DNA of 64,000 nt from assembly GCA_032191485.1 (NCBI GenBank), contig JAVDOI010000006.1, positions 11,961,850 through 12,025,849 on the forward strand. The letters run 5' to 3'. The notes under the pieces are model-generated. The model ran no database searches and had not been told where the DNA came from. It saw nothing but the letters and a program-made list of their open reading frames with translations. Each line of letters begins with the position of its first letter. Within the stretch, counting starts at the first letter, position 1. This stretch comes from Leptoclinus maculatus. Taxonomy: Eukaryota > Chordata > Actinopteri > Perciformes > Stichaeidae. This document shows positions 60,454-64,000 of this stretch, one piece after another. Made by a program: the position numbers and the translations under genes.

Positions 60454-63400
60454 ATGAACACAGGTGAGATTTATTTGAACCGACAAGGGTTTTGAAACCA
60501 AAGCCTCTGTTTCACTGCTTGGTATTTTATGTATTTAGAGTAAATGAGTATTAAGCGAGCTGGACATAGAGTTTTAGTTTGTCTTGTATTATCTTATATG
60601 ACTTTGTAGTTTATATGAAGAGGCTAGATGGTGAATACATCGGTAGCAACAGGATGTGGAGCAAACCAAAGTGTGTTTAACGCAGTGTTTCTTTATGTCA
60701 GAGCAGAGGGCAGTGTTAAGTGTTATGTTGATAAATTATTCACTTTATGCCTTTATGGTAGAATAAAGAGGTTTCCGCGTAATTTAGCACTTTTTTTCTA
60801 GTTTTGGGGGTAGATACTTAACCTTTATGCCAAATCTTGAGTTCATTGTTTGCAAGAAACATAGTGTGGTGAGCCTAATTATCCTTATTAGTTTATTCAG
60901 GTTCTTCTCAGAAAGTGATAAAATGGTGTGCATGGGTTTATATATATATATAACATATACTTGTTCCTTTTTTTGTGACTGTATATGAGATTTTCTTTAA
61001 AGAAGTACAGGCAGCCTGAGAGGGGTTTCTCTAACTTCAATCACAGGAAGTGAGCCAGGGAATTCCCTTAGATTTTTTTGTAGTCTTTATCAAAGGATGT
61101 AAAATCACACATTACTCATTTAAAGTATTTTGTCATTTTATGATCAACTTCTTTTTTGTTTGGGTAGCTAATTCTGGAAAGTATTTGGAAAGTTTTCCAG
61201 TTTAGCTGCATTTGATAGGTTGCCAGATTTGCTAGATGTGTTACAACAAATATTTTCCGCATTTTGTGACGAAAATGGTCAAACTGCGACCACATAACAA
61301 TCATCTAAATGTGACTATTACACACGCTATTCAAATTTCATTATGTGTAAAGTTAGAATCTTTGACCAGTTTTAGGTCAAAGGCACACAATATAAATGAC
61401 CTGTAAGCTATTTTAAAGCGCGTAATCTTACAGTTTCCTTTTCCTGTTGTTCTTTCAGACTGCACCAAGCCTTCTGTTGCTCCAAAGCCAAGATTTGTTT
61501 GTCACGCCAGCCTGAAGCTACCCTCCCCTCACATGTCCGCAGCCAGGGGTCCCAAACCCTTTATAGCCCCAAAACCTAAAGTCACACCAGAGCTTAATGG
61601 TAACCAGGGAGGATGCTTCAATGGCAGTTTACTAAATTCAGATGGCGAGGTTGATGAAGAGCATGAGACAGAGAACGGTCGAAACAAAGTGGTTGCAGAC
61701 GAGTTGCCAGCAGAGAAACAATTTAACGTCTACATCCTCAAATCACCACAAAATAATGTTCAGGGGTCGGAGGACGGAGGGGGGACAGAGGAGGAAAAGG
61801 AAGAGGAAGAAGACATGATTCAGAAGGTGGACGAGGACTGGAGGTTAACTGACAGTGCTTTAACAGAGGAGGTGGACTCCCTGGACACACTTTGGGTCAG
61901 TGATGCTGGGCTCACAGCTGACTCTGAGGACGCAGTGGAGATGGTTGACACAGACTTGACGGAGGACATGGACGCCGAAGGTTGTGACGCAGGCGAGGCG
62001 CTGGCCGACACAGATGGCCTCTCAGTGGGAGACATCTCTGTTAATAGCATTGATGAGGAGGCAGGCTGCTATTGTGCTGAAAATCGAGACATGAGGGAGA
62101 GGCAGGGACCTCACCAGATCAAGGAGGATGAAACAGGTGACTGTACGGCAGATGATATAACTGAGTCACTCACAGATGAACCTGGTCTCATCAGCAATGG
62201 AAACATGAAGGACACTGATACACAACAAGTTTTTCTCATAGAGGGAGAGGAGAAAGAAGAGGAAACTGCTCCTGATTGTGGCATCACTTGTAACATCCTG
62301 AAGTTTAAATGTGGCCATAAAGTGAAGGAAAAGGGCGGAAACATACAGAGCGTTAGTTTTTATGACTTTAAACCTGAAGACCAGAAACAGGTCTGTGACA
62401 CAACTAAGAGACATGTGGCTGTAGTGGATGATCCGACTCATGAGCCTTACTACGTCTCCTCAGAGGACATCATTAACAGAGAGATGATATCAAGGAATAA
62501 CAAAGCTCATGGACTACCACAGAGTCCACTTCCATCTGTAAACAGCAGTGGAGTATCAGCTGGGAAATTTGAGAAAACAGCAGAAAATGGACAAACAGAG
62601 TGTGTGTCCTCTGAGGATTACGTGGAGGTTGGTGCTGAGTACAGCAGCTACAACAGGGATGAAAATAAGGTGAGAGTATATCTGAAAATGACTGAAGAAC
62701 TCAAAGCTCAGACACCGGGGGCCTTTTTTGATCACGTGGACTGCCAGCCGAGGTTCAGGCTTGTATCCATCTCAGTGCCGACAGACACGGACACCTCGCT
62801 GACATCTTATCTCTCGGAAAGCCAGCTGCTTTCTCCAAGTGACTCGGATGTCTTCGAAGAAGACCTGGAGGGTCACATAGTGCCGTTTCTGGACGACACC
62901 ACTGACACAGAACCGGACATCAGTGATGAGCACGTCTATGAGGAACCAGGGCACAGCTCAGAGGGTGAAAATGTTTTTCCTTCTCATAAGAGGACAGCAG
63001 AGATGCTCTCCTGCTCACTGGCACATCGCATTAATAATAATGTGGCTGAGTTCGTTCAGAGGCCCTACATGAGTGGATTTGGACAACCTGCACTGAGCAG
63101 CAGCCCCATGATAAGCTCAACGCGGCACAAGAGCTACAGCAAACCCCACTATTTGTCCCTGTACCCGCGCTCCATCTCTATGGAGGGACAGGACATGCCT
63201 CTGGGTGTCTACAGCTACAGGGATGGATCCCCAAGACTGGGAGGCGCCATTTGTTCATCTGGAAGCTTCTCACGGTGCTCGCCGCTGTCATCTAGTGGCC
63301 TGTCCACGCCGACATCTGCAGTGGATATTCCTCCTCCATTTGAGCTGGCCTACATCACCAAGAGACCCATCACAAAGAGTTCCCCCTCGCTTTTCATCGA

Positions 63401-64000
63401 AGGAGACTCGTCTGAGAAAAACAGGAAAAAGAAATCCTCCATTAAGCGTTTCCTGATGCTTAAATTTAGGCGGAAAACAGAGAGCAAGCCGGTAGATGTG
63501 AACCCGTCCTTGTTTAAGTCCTCAGCTGAGTCCAACCACCACACGCCCAGCAGACTGCTGGATCTAGAGAGACGCAGCATCGGTAGCTCTCCACAGCTCA
63601 ACTCGCGCTCTGCTAGTAAACCTCATGTTTCATCAGAACCAACCTCCTCCTTCTTGCTCTACAAGGAAAGCAAAAGAAAAGGGAACTCTGTGGCCTTTCT
63701 CAATCGCAATGTCGTCCGGGTTGAGTCCTTTGAGGAACGCTCCCGTGTGCCTTTTACACCTCTTCCCCTGACCAAGCCTCGCTCCATCTCCTTCCCCAAC
63801 GCAGATACCTCAGACTATGAGAATGTTCCCGCCATCAGCTCGGACTACGAGAACCTTCAGGTCCCACAGCGGAGGCCCGTCTACCAGGCGCCATTCACAG
63901 ACTTCTTTGACCGTCCCAGTCGGGTGCTGTCCTCTGCCAATGACACTGACGGTTACGTGGACATGAGCAGCCTCCCTGGTTTCAAGAATACAACACAGTC
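60454..64000 (+). CDS. fgd5: FYVE, RhoGEF and PH domain-containing protein 5, N-terminal part
   Basis: FGD5 is an endothelial guanine-nucleotide exchange factor acting on CDC42. The window holds exon 1 (60454-60463, MNT) and a giant exon 2 that stays open from 61459 to the right edge, 850 codons in all. Family marks are the N-terminal PKPFIAPKPK motif, a long acidic region (EEEKEEEEDMIQ), LSLYPRSISMEGQDMPLGVY, STPTSAVDIPPPFELAYITK, the basic SSIKRFLMLKFRRK, LPLTKPRSISFPNADTSDYE, the paired DYENV/DYENL tyrosines and DGYVDMSSL. The DH, PH and FYVE domains lie beyond the window. The start is supported by a short leader exon with a GT donor at 60464 and an in-phase acceptor at 61458. The acidic middle diverges from mammals; the last 300 residues are well conserved. 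The gene is cut only by the window edge. Confidence 0.95.

Overview
This is a nuclear window from a ray-finned fish, most likely a percomorph teleost. The reasons are spliced genes with vertebrate GT-AG introns, the block CRBN-VHL-TATDN2-GHRL-CCDC174-FGD5 (genes I recall from human 3p25-p26), a V2-type vasotocin receptor, a fish-type ghrelin with an amidation site, long CA microsatellites, a Tc1 element with long inverted repeats, Rex1/L2-like and L1-like LINE remnants, and several interspersed repeat families that look typical of teleosts. There is no bacterial or phage content and no CRISPR array.

Layout. 1-4.0 kb: no gene; a 5'-truncated LINE (minus strand) abuts a segment that may be a TTAA-flanked DNA transposon. 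4.0-5.65 kb: rpl41, a 25-codon gene split over three coding exons. 5.9-7.3 kb: an inactivated Tc1-like transposon. 8.2-17.3 kb: crbn, 11 coding exons. 18.9-19.3 kb: a probable solo LTR. 20.4-22.5 kb: a V2-type vasotocin receptor gene on the minus strand, head-to-head with vhl (24.0-27.5 kb). 27.9-29.3 kb: a small spliced gene I cannot name. 29.9-35.7 kb: tatdn2. 37.4-38.1 kb: ghrl (minus strand). 40.0-44.2 kb: ccdc174. 44.2-60.4 kb: a gene-poor, repeat-rich interval with two exon-like pieces near 45.0-46.0 kb, a (CA)73 tract and an L1-like remnant. 60.45 kb to the window edge: the 5' part of fgd5, dominated by one exon of at least 2.5 kb.

The genes do not form one pathway. crbn (CRL4 substrate receptor) and vhl (CRL2 substrate receptor for hydroxylated HIF-alpha) are both ubiquitin-ligase adaptors, and the receptor and ghrelin are both endocrine, but their neighbourhood is best read as conserved vertebrate synteny. 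Coding exons were assembled by hand from splice signals, reading-frame phase and remembered family sequence; untranslated ends are approximate. I found no new multi-gene system. The items most worth following are the unnamed gene at 27.9-29.3 kb, the Tyr4 ghrelin, the vhl ligand-pocket substitutions, the crbn Ile394 site and the exon-like pieces between ccdc174 and fgd5.
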